A DNA stretch of 64,000 bases from Cercis canadensis. Lineage: Eukaryota > Streptophyta > Magnoliopsida > Fabales > Fabaceae. The notes under the pieces are model-generated. The model ran no database searches and was not told the DNA's origin. It worked only from the letters and a program-made list of their open reading frames with translations. The stretch lies in NCBI GenBank assembly GCA_003255065.1, contig QAOA01001300.1, forward strand, positions 1,378,993 to 1,442,992, given 5' to 3'. How positions within the stretch are numbered: the stretch's first letter is position 1; each line of letters opens with the position of its first letter. The position numbers were made by a program, and so were the translations under genes. Shown here one piece after another: positions 1 through 11,723 of the stretch.

Positions 1-1914
1 CTAGATCTGTCATCCGTGACTTGTGTGTAAGTGAGCTAAAAACTAGTCGGAAAGGCTCGGGCTCGGGCTCTTTTAAGTTGGATTGGCTAATGGGTCAACA
101 GATATACAACTTGGATCTCGATTGGGCTTTTTGGGCCCAGAAATAGTTTGGAGTCCAAATTATGATTGGGCCTTATAGGGCTCAAATTTATCATGATAGA
201 TGGCCCAAAATAGTATTTTTTGGCACATGACATGAACACTAGCATGAGCCGAATTGAACAATCTCCGGGGGGAAAATGCCAAAATGGCTAGCAATCTAAC
301 ATCTTGCATGATTTGCATCGCTTCTTCTGTTCTTTTCCTCTCTATAACTCCGACACACATATGCATATAAGCTCAAATTTGTTTTCACTTCGCGTACCAT
401 ATATGAAATGCACATGATTAGAGAAATAAAATGACAAGGAATAAGATCAGCTCTTTGAACTTGAAACTGCAAGCTGCATTAGGGGCGAGGTGACAATTGA
501 CATGTGATAATATCACATGATATGAATATGGCACATGTCTTCCTCACTATTATTTGGTATGGGACCAAACCGGATCATTGTCCTTATATTTTCTCATTTT
601 CCCTCTCACGTCTTTGCAACCATAATTCGCAGTCAATATTTTATATATAGATGTGGGTATTAATCTAACTTTCTCAATTTAAAATTGATTCCTAACCGGA
701 CAGTGATCATTGCGCAATTAATAAGAAAAGACATTATGGCTAAAAGTAATTAAGCACACCAAATTCCGATAAGACTTGTTTGCCAACAATCTCTTGGGAT
801 AAATTAGCTTACCTAAATTGCTTGTTCATTACTAATTATCACTTTTTTTTTTTTGTGGACACTATTCGCGCATTAAATATTTTGTTATAAAGGTCTTATA
901 TTTAAAATGAAATTGTAAAAGAAGATAATATATTCTTATTTATTGTAGCACTTCCAATAAATCAAAACACACACACACAAAGGTATGATGATTTATAATA
1001 TTTCACAAATATATGGACAGATTTTGATTCTTTAAAATAATGAGAATTTGTTGATTCTAACACAATACAACCTATGAAAAAGGGGCATTAATTAATAATT
1101 ATTATAGTAATGAATCAGATATCACTAGGATTGGCCAGTGGTTTCTTTCTCCTTATATTACACGTCACATATTCAATTATAGTATTAGTGAAGTAATCTC
1201 TCAATTTTTTTTTTTTTATTTTTTGTTTTTGGTAAAAGGGAAGTAATCTCTCAAATCCCAATTTGCAAGTCGTAATCCTACCTGCTCTGCTTTCATTATC
1301 TTATTCTTAGTCATTTGATTTAATGCAATTTACAATTTCCACCCGCAGTCTACGGCATGACAAAATCCTTGTCTCTACCCATTGGATGCGTTTCTTTATC
1401 TTTATTTTTTAAAAAATATTCATATATCCTAGAATCCCGTTGCCTTATGCTTCACTACTTCATATTTCTTTGTGCGTATCCAAATTTTAATTCCCACTCC
1501 CCGGATCTATTATCATACATCATAGTATCCTGCACACATAATTAAAAAAAGAAAAACCAAAACTTATATAAAAAATGGAAAAAATATATTCTTAAAGATA
1601 TTGTTTTCATACTCTCTTTTTTGTAGGGGTATCGTTTTCATAAATTAAATGCACTCTAAATAAATATTAGATATAAAAAGCAAATGAGTAATGGTATTTA
1701 ATTTTAGCCAAAAAAAAATTTGTCCTAGTTATTAGATGAAAAAAATAATAAGAACTAAGTATTTATCTTATAAATCTACATTAGTCAAGCATACTCCTAA
1801 ATCCTGGTTATCTAGCACTTTCCAAAGCACATTTGTTGTCTTTTTTTTCCTCACTCAAATGTGTACTTTCATTTATTTGAATTGTATAAATGATTTTTCC
1901 TTTTTATGTCATAT
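1..1914. other. AT-rich intergenic DNA, no gene seen
   Basis: No reading frame here has coding character; those present are short and low-complexity. Positions 40-200 hold GC-richer text with repeated GGGCTC/GGGCCC-type words, which looks like the worn end of a transposon, but no paired terminus or target duplication was found. A short (CA)n run lies near 968-979 and T-runs near 841-856 and 1206-1235. Confidence 0.6.
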
Positions 1915-1923
1915 TTTTAGTTA

Positions 1924-2712
1924 GGAAAAAGTCCAAAAAATCTCATTCAACTATGTTCTATGTGCGATTTATCTCCAAAACTTTAAAAACATAGAAAATA
2001 TTTCCTTGAACTTTTAAAATGTACGCTTTACTTCTAAGACCCTAACGTCTGTCCATTAATAGACGGAAAGGAACACATGTCATGCACGTGATGTGATTGG
2101 TCTGGGTCATAATGCAATTTATAGGGGTATAAATGAAAATAAATTTATAAAATTTAGGGTCAAAAAGTAATATTCAACAAAATTTAAGGACAAATGGTAA
2201 TATTTAAAATATGTCATATTCAATCTTTAGCGGGTATCAATTTCCAAAAGTCAACATGTTTTCAAATCCATTTGGGTTCTCTTCATATATCTTTCATTTC
2301 TCAACTAAAATTTGTAAATTGCATACTAATTTAAAGTTTGTGAAATTTACAACAATATTTTGCTATTAGTTTTAAGATTGAAGCTCAAAATAAAGCACGA
2401 AAGTAAGAGGCATTAGCAACAGCGATACCCTTTCTTCCTCGGGTTCATGAAGGCTTGATCTCAGAAAACAACAACAATAGCTTCGAAATCATTAGAGAAT
2501 TTAAACCCTCAAGGTTATGTTTTCAATCCCTTTTTCTATCTCCCTCTTCGATCTTCCAATCCCTTACTCCATCTATTAATGGATGGACATCAGGGTCTTT
2601 GGGGTAAATTGCACATTTTAAAAGTTTAATGAAATCTTCCTTACATTTTTTAAGTTTTTGAGGTAAACTGCACATAAGATATAATTAAAAGGGGTTTTTT
2701 TAGACTTTTTTC
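1924..2712. mobile_element. Foldback MITE, Mutator-like (9-bp TSD)
   Basis: The 789-bp element is an imperfect inverted repeat over most of its length. It begins GGAAAAAGTCC and ends with the near-complement GACTTTTTTC; inner pairs such as the ...AACTTTTAAAATGT... stretches match across the two arms. It is flanked on both sides by TTTTAGTTA (1915-1923 and 2713-2721), an exact 9-bp target duplication. Nine-base duplications and long terminal inverted repeats are typical of Mutator-like elements. There is no transposase frame, so it is non-autonomous. The family was not identified. Confidence 0.8.
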
Positions 2713-2721
2713 TTTTAGTTA

Positions 2722-4335
2722 TATAATGGTAAGGAACGTCGAAACCTCACTTCTTATAAACTATTTAAACTCCTCACTCAGATGACATATATTTCATGTT
2801 ATATGTTAGTAGTCTCTTTGCATTTGATCAAGTGTATAAATAAATAACATCGCATTGCAATAATTTTTTTTTTTTATTTTGTTGACTTTGTAAAAAGTAA
2901 GTATGTAAAGTCCAAAAGGTAGAGACCAAGAATTAAGAGGCAGACTTGAAACCCATTTTTTGAGGCCGATTAGTTGGTTTGCCAATTTTTCTGCTTGAAG
3001 AAGTGTATTTATAAGAGTAAAAAATGTTTATATTTGTCATAAAAGCTAAGGTGACTGTGTATGAAGAGGACATGTAACTACTAGGGAATATCATATCAAA
3101 AAGGGGCAAAAAAAAAAAGCTACCAGGGAATACAACTTTTGTTGACCCTCTTCAATCCCTAATACACTCTTTTTTTTTTTTTTTTTTTTTTTTTTATGTG
3201 ACCCCTAATACACTTCTAATATAATACCATGTAATAATCAATGATAAAAAATCTGTATCAATGGTTAGAGATTTTTTTTAGATGAAATATAATGGATACA
3301 GCTAGTGTTTTTTTCAATTTGGTTATTTGCCTTTTAATTGACCCAATTCTAAGTTTTTATTTGTTGTGACTTGGTCCTTCTTTAAATCATAAAGACTTTA
3401 AATTCATCAATAAGATGTTGACTCAGTAAAAACAAGTTGAACCCCCAAACGTTTTAGGCTAAAGATTTTGAGTTGAAATTCTTTGAGTCGCACTTGTTGA
3501 GAGGGATTTATTAGTTATTGCTCTCGTCTTGAATAGTAGTTAATCTTATATTTAAAAGGTATAGAGATATCTTAGTGTAAACAAAAAAAATTACAGACTT
3601 TAAATTCAACCATATGAGCAAATTATAACATGAAAAAACTAAAAGTAGATAAACCAAATTGAAAAGTATTCATGGTGTGTATTTGACAATTTGTAACTCC
3701 ATCACTTGTAAATGTTATCTTTTTTCTTCAAAACTTTAAAAATATTTCCTTATTTTATATCTTTAACTTTAGAGGGTAAGATATTTGTTGAATAAATTGA
3801 AGTTTACGACTTGCTTTTTTCTATCTGTGGCTATTGGTTTTGGATCTGGAGCTTACTGTGATAACATTATTTAAATGGTTCTCATATAGGCAACGGCTCT
3901 CTCAAATTCTAAACCCTGTTTCTTGTTCATGACAGTCCAATTATTCAATAGAGAAAATTTCTTTGTAAAATTTTTTTCTAAAACAAAAGGAAAGTCCACG
4001 GGAGATTTTTAGGCAGCCCATCATTTTCTCGGGAAAGTGTCGGTGGTGTGAAAAACCTCTATACAACAAAGATGGACCAACTTGTGTTGTGTAGTGTTAC
4101 ATTTTCTGTCTCCTCCATGTGCAGTTAACCCTTCCATTTCCACTTCAGCTTGAAAGTTCTTCTGGGTCTTAATGCCCAATGCTGACCCTTGTTCTGCCGA
4201 AATTTTAGGGTTGCTTCTGAATTCTGATCTTATCCACTCACAGTGATACCGAGACAGTGAGGGAGTGAGAGAGTAAGTGAGAAACCCAGAAGAAGAAAGT
4301 AGAAGATCCAATAGGAAGACGCATAGAGAGAGACG
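2722..4335. other. Intergenic DNA and MSR1 upstream region
   Basis: No gene is seen. A T-run of about 25 bases lies at 3171-3195. Two copies of a word like CAATTTGGTT at about 3317 and 3655 sit in inverted orientation and may mark another degraded repeat, without a convincing target duplication. The last few hundred bases should hold the promoter and 5' UTR of the following gene; no TATA box could be assigned with confidence. Confidence 0.45.
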
Positions 4336-7300
4336 ATGGGAGTGGATTTGAGGCAAGTTGTGGCTGGGATACTTACCCTCACAATGTTCGTGATGCTTGG
4401 GAATATGATCAAAAGGGACCATTTTGATTCAGTCCAAGTAAGATTAGCTCGCTCTTTTATCTGATTCACTGTGCATTTTTGTTTCAGATACCTTCTTTTA
4501 CTATTTTTTGCCTTTATTTCAAAGTTGATATTTTGATCTTTCTGCTTCCTTCCCTCTCTGTCACATTGATAAGCCTCGGTTTTACTTACTGGGTTCAGCT
4601 AATCTTGCAACTGATGTCGAATCCTGTAGGGAACTCGTTCCATCTCATGTCTTCTTATCTTTTACCTTCTAGTTTTCTTTTTGCTTTGGATTTGTTTAGC
4701 TAAAATTCACCTAAAAGTGAAATTGAAGGATGGAATGGAACCCATTATGTATATCTAGATGAAGGAGCTTGTAGAGATAATAGATCCTTGGTTTACAAAC
4801 AAGAAAACAATAACTACTTCTTGGCAGGGACATTGATAATCCTTCAATAAAATCGTATCTAGATTACACATGAACAGTACTACGAACTATACCTGTTAAA
4901 AACCATCTTGTAGCATTTTTGACATTTGAAGTTCGGTAACTTGAGCTTTCATAATGATAATGAAATCATTGACAGATCACATGAAGGCAGCAAACTTTGG
5001 TGCTTTAATGTCTGACATTGTGTCACAATGCTATCCTTCCAATTCGGTGTGAAAATGGAATTTTTAGGCGACAACTATTGGTTCTGGTCCTTGAAAAATT
5101 CGGGCCAATTTTTGTCAAATAGATTACTTAAGGTCATGTTAGTTAATTAGGCAAATATGAAGCTCTCTTTCTCACTCTTCCCATCTTCACTATCGACCAA
5201 AATTTCTTGGCAACCCAAATTCAGAATCCTTATTTCCTTACCTTCTAGCCCCCACCCCCTCAAAAGTGTATTTAATTCAGTACATTTCCTAGTCCTTTTC
5301 AAATGTAGATTTATGTAGATTATTACTTACGATTAATTTACTTCATTTGTCTATCTTTTACCTTTTGCTTTACAAGGACAAACTTCCTGGAGGAACAGAG
5401 GATGCCAACTTTGAGAACGGAAAGTTTGATGATACTCATGTAAGAAAGAGTATAGGGCTTTGGAAGGGAGTGGCTGAAGAGCTAAAACCATGTTGGGTTA
5501 AGCCATCTGTAGGTAAGGTTTGATTTTAAGGCTCACAAATTATTGAGGAATTTATATAATGTACTACACATAATTACATGTTCTTAATCATTAATTCCTT
5601 ATTGATTCATATTTTGGCCTGACTTCCAGATGATGCGGAGCAGAATGAGGGGTTTATTACTTTTTCATTAACCAATGGCCCAGAGTATCATATTTCTCAG
5701 GTATTTTATCCTGTGATGAAACCATTCTGTTCGACTTACTAGTAACTGCTTGCGCATCAGCTATATATATCTTTTTAGTACTGTTTCTCAACATTACCGA
5801 AATTTCACTTCTATAATTTTTCATTTCCTGTATTCCCTGATTTTCTGATAATGCTTTGTTCAGATTGCGGATGCTGTGGTTGTTGCCAGACGTTTGGGAG
5901 CAATACTTGTGCTCCCTGACATCAGAGGGAGCCAACCTGGTGACGAGAGGTTAGTGTTGAACTGATATCTGTAAAAGATGAAGGCTATACTTGGTACATA
6001 TGAACAAAGAGGAATATGTCCGTTTTTGTTCAATTCCTCCCTATTTTAATTTTGACCTATCATAGTTGGAGGAACTTATTTTTTGTATATCACTTCTGGG
6101 TTTTCAAATAAGTAACCATAAATATTGTTTCTTGTTTTGTTTTTTCTATTATTGTTGCTCCTCATATTGTCCTCAACCAAGACTCATGAGCTACTTAGAT
6201 AAACAATATGGTAAAATTAAGTCAACTTTCCAATTCAACTGCTAATGTATAATGCTGTTTTATTCTAATTCATCTTCATCCGGGACTATATCCAGCATTG
6301 CTGTGTGGCTGGTGTAACTACTATTGTTATCATAAAACATTATGCAAGTAATTTTCAATGGAAGGGGGTAGATAGGTAGGTGTGATTGTGTGTTTCTTTG
6401 TCAGCCACTTGATTAAAATGACTGGCGACAAACTCTTTGTCTGTTCTGTTTCATGATAATACTTGCTTCTAATAGCAATGCCAACATACAGCTTCACACC
6501 CCCCCGCGTGCGCGCGCGCTCTCTCTCTCTCCCTCTAAATATAAATATACAAGCACCACAGGCTCTGAGGGGATCTTACAATTGAGACGAACCATGTCTG
6601 GACCTAACACATCACCAGCCAAATCTTGGGTTGAAAACTTGAAAAATGACACAATACAAGGACCAAATTTTGGGTTTGTTAATTTAGGTCCCACTAAATT
6701 GTAAGGTTAGAGGCAGCTCAGTATAATTTTCTCTTTGAATCAGTGCCATGCTTTATTGCAGTTGAGAGGAATGGGACTAGGGATATGGCATTGTCAAATA
6801 GCTCAAAATTAAACCCCATTCAGAAAGTAGAGTGCTATACTTTGAGTTACAGAAGGTACTTTTTTTTAACTAATATAATTGATGTCTCCAGGACCTTTGA
6901 GGATATTTATGATGTTGATACATTCATAAGTAACATGGACGGGGTGGTCAGAGTGGTAAAGGATCTTCCTGCTCAAATATCAACCAGGAATCTTGCGGCT
7001 GTGAAGGTCCCTAATCGGGTTACAGAAGACTACATAGCTGCACATGTTGAACCAATATATAGATCGAAAAAAAATATAAGGCTTGCAACGTACTTCCCTT
7101 CAATAAACATGAGAAAGGCAGGAAAGAAAGGTGACACTGATTCTCTTGCATGTTTAGCAATGTTTGGAAGTTTAGAGTTGCAAGCGGAAATGCGTGAAGT
7201 GGTTGATTCAATGGTTGAAAGACTAAGAACTTTAAGCCGAAAGTCAGATGGCAAATTTGTAGCTGTGGACTTGAGGGTTGCGATGTTAGATAAGAAAGGT

Positions 7301-7964
7301 TGCCAAGGAGGTGGTGATGATGAAGAAAAAACCTGCTATAATGCACAAGAGATTGCAGTATTTTTTAGGAAGATCGGTTTTGAGAAGGATACCACAATTT
7401 ATGTGACTGAATCAAGGTGGGATAGCAGCCTTGATTCTCTAAAGGATTTGTTCCCTAAAACTTATACAAAGGTGAGGCATTTTTAATTATCTACCTGTCT
7501 CATCTTCCCTCTCTCTCTTTCTCTTACAGAGACACACACACACTTCTTTTTTTTGGTGGTTGAACTTATTTTAAGGAACTGTGCAAACCTTGTCTCCATT
7601 GGAATGCTTGAAGGAGATATACTACAATCTTTATGCATGTTGATACTAGATATATTAAATTCTCATTGCCTCTTGAAACTTGCAGGAAGCCATAATGCCC
7701 GCAGATAAGAAGACAAAGTTTCTAGATTCTGAAGGTTCTGAGTTTGAGAAAGTGATTGACTTTTACATAAGTTCTCAGAGTGATGTTTTTGTACCAGCAA
7801 TTTCTGGTCTGTTCTACGCCAATGTAGCTGGCAAGAGAATTGGTGCTGGTAAAACCCAGATATTTGTCCCAGCCGATATTCAAGATTCGTCTGCCTCTGC
7901 CTCCAATTTCCTATCCCCTTATGTGTCCAAGAAAAACCACTTTGCTTATTCATGTTACTGTTAG
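4336..7964 (+). CDS. MSR1: MANNAN SYNTHESIS-RELATED 1-type putative O-fucosyltransferase
   Basis: Six coding exons: 4336-4437, 5377-5512, 5630-5700, 5864-5949, 6892-7471 and 7686-7964. They sum to 1254 nt (417 aa) with every phase matching. A short N-terminus is followed by one membrane anchor (about residues 8-25), then a lumenal GT65/O-fucosyltransferase-like domain. Diagnostic stretches are LVLPDIRGSQPGDER, FEDIYDVD, DVFVPAISGLFYAN and a C-terminal ISKKNH-like SKKNHFAYSCYC. These match Arabidopsis MSR1/MSR2 (about 420 aa) along the whole length. In the family, loss lowers glucomannan synthesis; the proteins are Golgi type II membrane proteins, and the exact reaction is not settled. The start is the first ATG of an exon followed directly by the anchor. 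The large intron 4 (5950-6891) carries a compound simple repeat. Confidence 0.95.
6498..6534. repeat. Compound C / GC / CT simple repeat
   Basis: Within intron 4 of the MSR1-type gene a run of C is followed by alternating GC/GT and then by (CT)n. It is a simple-sequence tract with no coding role. Confidence 0.9.
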
Positions 7965-9000
7965 TTTGGCGTGAAGAAATTTGAAGAGACGATTAGCTAA
8001 TGTACTGAAGCCTTCGAAGAAGGTCTTGCTTCCCCTGTTAAATTATTCCAGCTCTAAGGTTTAGTGGAACAGAATATGGGGTCTCAAGCACCCAATCGGA
8101 GTTTCACTGTCAAGGGTCCCTTTTATTTTTTCCTTTATTTTTTTTAGGATTCACCAGGAGAAAGAAAAGGATTTGTGAAGTGGGTTTTGTTTTGATATGT
8201 ACACAGAACTTTCTCTGTTCATCATATGTAGTTTGTAAAACTATGGTATTCTCATGAACATTCTTCATAATTGGTGAAACAATGATATTGCATTCGTTGG
8301 TTATGTCAATGCTCCTTTCTAATGTGTTAGTGCATATATTGGATCTTTTGAACTCTCAATTTTTCATGGCGTAGTCAACTAATAAGGACAATTGTTTCTA
8401 ATATGTTGATGTTAGAAACTTAGAATAGTCACTGCAAAGCAGGTATTTTAGTAGACTTGCTCTGAATTTCATAGAGCTTACCAATCTAGTGTCATGTTCC
8501 CTTCTTTTCTTTGAGTCATGAATTCAGTGTTGGCATGTGACTGACAACTTGGTCTTGGCACGATGCTATTTTCTATTCAGGCTTAAATAGCAGCTGCTCC
8601 CACCTATACCCCCAAAGCATTTTTTTTTTTTTCTGTGACTTTGAGAGAAAACATATTCTTCAAATCATACACCTTGCCATTAGCAATAGTGGACTGCGGC
8701 CCCTCTTCCATGGTGATAATCCTTTACATTGTCTCTTTTATTCTATTTGTTTATGAATTTTGTTGGGTTAGTTCATTCCACTTCTTGTTTTTTTTTTTTT
8801 CTCTTGGATACATTAATAGTCCAAAGGGGAAAAAGTGGGAGTATATTGGACAGTTAAACTCGAAAATGCTGCATGCATATGTTCCAAAAGTTGGTATATC
8901 TCACTCTCACATAAAAAGTAAAAAATAAAAAGAAGCTTGGTATACTTCAAATCTAATAATAATGATATGTAAAAATTAATACAAGACAACTTTGTACAGA
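7965..9000. other. MSR1 3' UTR and spacer
   Basis: The 3' UTR of the MSR1-type gene probably runs to about 8250-8300, where AT-rich text follows a G/T-rich stretch. The remainder to the tRNA gene holds no recognised gene; a frame at 8635-8928 is AT-rich and without coding character. Confidence 0.5.
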
Positions 9001-9073
9001 GCCGTCTTAGCTCAGCCGGTAGAGCGCATGGCTTTTAACCATGTGGTCGTGGGTTCGATTCCCACAGACGGCG
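9001..9073 (+). tRNA. tRNA-Lys (anticodon UUU)
   Basis: A 73-nt cloverleaf can be drawn. The acceptor stem GCCGTCT pairs exactly with AGACGGC, followed by discriminator G. The D arm holds TAGCTCAGCCGGTAGAGC. The anticodon stem CATGG/CCATG closes the loop CTTTTAA with anticodon TTT. The T arm is GTGGG-TTCGATT-CCCAC. A and B boxes are intact and there is no intron. Upstream CAA-rich sequence is common for plant tRNA genes. The acceptor stem differs from the commonest plant Lys-UUU sequence but is fully paired, so it is probably functional. Confidence 0.95.
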
Positions 9074-9504
9074 AATTTCTTGATTCCCTCTTAATTAGCT
9101 ATTTTATGTCTTTTTCGATATTATGTCATATGCCACGATGGCTGAAAGCTTTTTGGATTTGGATCTCCATGCACGTGTTTATAATTATGGTTGACCTTGA
9201 TAATTCTCTTAGCAGTCATACCTGTAAATCAGAGGGAAAATTTTTTCTGTCTTCCATTCTTTCAGAAAGTTTCCTTATTTTCTCAAACCTCATTAAAGCA
9301 CAAGTAAACAGAAATTTAGAAAAATACTAGCCGTTACCTTCCAAGAATATAACCACAACGAATATGTGTAATTTGATCAAGCAAATCTCCTTTATAAATT
9401 ACGAACCAAATCTTAGACAGAATCATTCTTTTCATTTTGTTTACTATTTTTCTTGAAAACTTTTGTCACAGAAAATCTTGAAACAGATTCTCAAGAATCT
9501 GACA

Positions 9505-10279
9505 ATGTCGAATTCGACTAGATGTGCTGCTTGCAAATCTTTGAGGAGAAAATGCCCACAAGATTGTGTGCTAGCACCATATTTCCCCTCAACCGAAACA
9601 CAGAGATTTGCCAATGTCCATAGAATCTTTGGTGCCAGCAATATCACCAAAATGCTACAGGTATATATGAGCCACAAAAATGATTCTTCTTTGATGGGAT
9701 TTCCACCCTTTTAGACTAGTACTCAAAGCTAATAACTTTTTTATTTTTATTTTCCCCCCTTAGCTTGGCTTTCAACATTTTTAAGAAATTCAGTAACCAT
9801 TATTGAAATAATTCTCTAGCTCATCTCTTCATTAGCTCGTGTTGTTTGTAATTTAATTACAAAAGTAAAATTTAGCTTCATGATAATGTCAGTGTGTGAT
9901 GGTGCAGCAAGTTCCAGAGCATTTAAGAAGGGAGGCTGCGGATTCCATGTGTTTTGAAGCGAGTTTACGTGTTGAAGATCCAGTGTATGGATGTGTTGGA
10001 ATAATCTCTCAACTGCAACAGGAGATAATCCAAACTGAAAACGACATAATAAAGACCAAGGGTGAAATAGCGTTTCATAATGCACAAAGACGACAACAAC
10101 AACAACAACTGCAACAGTTACAGGATCAACAGCAAATTATTGATGTTGCTAATGATGAAGTTGAAGGTGACCAAGCAGCATTTTCATTTCTCAGTTCAAT
10201 CGGAATTCAACAAAATCCCAACCACAGCGTTTGTCAACAGCCTTTTGAAATGTCCACTTTAGGTTTTTTCCATATATGA
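9505..10279 (+). CDS. LBD24: LOB-domain (AS2/LOB) transcription factor, LBD23/24-like
   Basis: Two exons, 9505-9660 and 9908-10279, give 175 aa. The LOB C-block CAACKSLRRKCPQDC (C-x2-C-x6-C-x3-C) is complete near residues 7-21. The GAS-type block (residues about 40-52, ...VHRIFGASNITKMLQ) is cut by the intron after the LQ codons, the usual LBD intron site. The PVYGCVGII stretch and a following coiled coil (LQQEIIQTENDI) complete a class I LOB domain. A Gln-rich stretch follows at about residues 113-130. Family members bind DNA as dimers in the nucleus and act in lateral-organ development; the role of the LBD23/24 group is little known. An in-frame ATG at 9463 would add 14 residues, but 9505 gives the usual short N-terminus. 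The assignment to LBD24 rests on remembered similarity. Confidence 0.88.
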
Positions 10280-11723
10280 GCCGAGCGTTTTATATCACAT
10301 TGATTTATCTATTTGTATTCTCTTTCTCTCTCTCTGTTTAAAAAAATTATTGATATATATTTGCTCACGGGCCAAAAAGATAATAAAATTTTCGAAGAAT
10401 GAATTTATACTGCTAAAAGTTTAAAATATTTTCTTTGCAGTTTGTCGCACAGTGCAATAATCAAAATACTATTTAAACTATGTGGTTATCAACTTATCAT
10501 ATGTAAAATATTAAGTTCTTCTTTGGGTATGTGGTTATTAAATATAATAATCACTCAACAAGATAAGCACATAAAATATTTAGTCATTTCATTTGTGACA
10601 AACTGTAAATGAAATATTTTTAATTTCTAACACATATATTCATACTCCCTAAAATTATCGCCAACGTAACTTAAAAATGAAAGTGAGGCTTGGTTTGGCA
10701 TTAACATGTGAAAGTGGTTTCCTTTTTTAGCCAAAAAAATATTGAACAGATAAGCTTTCTTTAGAAAAAAAAAAATTATACTTGAAAAATGTCTTTTTAT
10801 ATGTTCAGATGAATTTCTCAAAACTATTAAAAAAATTTATTTTGGAGAAACTGAAAATATAGAGTTTATATATCTTCAACTTTTTTACTTAAAAAATATT
10901 CTTTTTAACAAAATATTTCTCGTTAAGCTACTTATAAAAGTCATCAAAGAAAATAGTGCTTGATCAATTGTTAAAAAGCTGCTTTTTAAAATTACCAAAT
11001 TAAGTTCAATATTTGTGCTTAAAAAGAACACAAACATTTTCCCACTGTAATACGAAATATGCTTGAATGAGCGACATTGAGAAGGCTATGCCTCCTCTTT
11101 CTTTTTTCTATCTGGTTGTTTTCTTGGGAAAAGTTGATTAGACAAACAGAAGATCCACATTTTTCTAAGAAAAGAAAAGGATAGTCATCAAACTTTTGCG
11201 CATGAATTAAACAACTCAGAACGGCAGTTCGTAAATTCTTTCTTTTTCTCTCCCAAAAAGGGATCATGAAAAATCGAAATTACAAGTTTGTGTATATTAC
11301 ATTACTTAATTTTCTTGGTGTAGGACAGGGAAAGGTTAGTGGATATGAATGATAGTATATAATAATATGAATGGTTTATTTTGCCAATTTTAAAAAGTCA
11401 ATTTAACAATATTCTTTTTTAGTTACGAAGGAGGTAAAACCCTGGAAATGGGAGTATAACATTATAGACTAATAATCCTAGCAATGCCTAAACATGCTAC
11501 AAAGTTGAACTTTACAGTTGAATCTCCCAAAAAAAAAAAGAAAGAAAAAGAGTTACAAGTATTACATTATGAATGCTATATATTTATTCCCTTAGGCCAT
11601 ATCATAAGATTGCTGTATATCTTGAATATACAGTATTATACAATTGCAACAGGGAAGAGAATTGCCTCCGCAACATAAATTAGCCATATATCATCACTTG
11701 TAAGATGAATAACAGTAGTGGAT
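10280..11723. other. Intergenic DNA between convergent genes
   Basis: This spacer separates the 3' ends of the LBD and ACA9 genes. It is AT-rich with no supported gene. Positions 10690-11040 carry words (GGTTTGGCATTAACATG, AAGCTGCTTTTTAAA) that resemble degraded MITE text, but no clean termini or duplication were found. Confidence 0.5.

Noticed and set aside
3300..3690. Candidate inverted-repeat element before MSR1
   Set aside because: Only two short matching words; no flanking duplication.
6453..6704. 83-codon frame on + strand
   Set aside because: Lies wholly in intron 4 of the MSR1-type gene and runs through a simple repeat; no domain.
10690..11040. Candidate MITE between LBD and ACA9
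   Set aside because: Some inverted words, but no clean paired termini and no target duplication.
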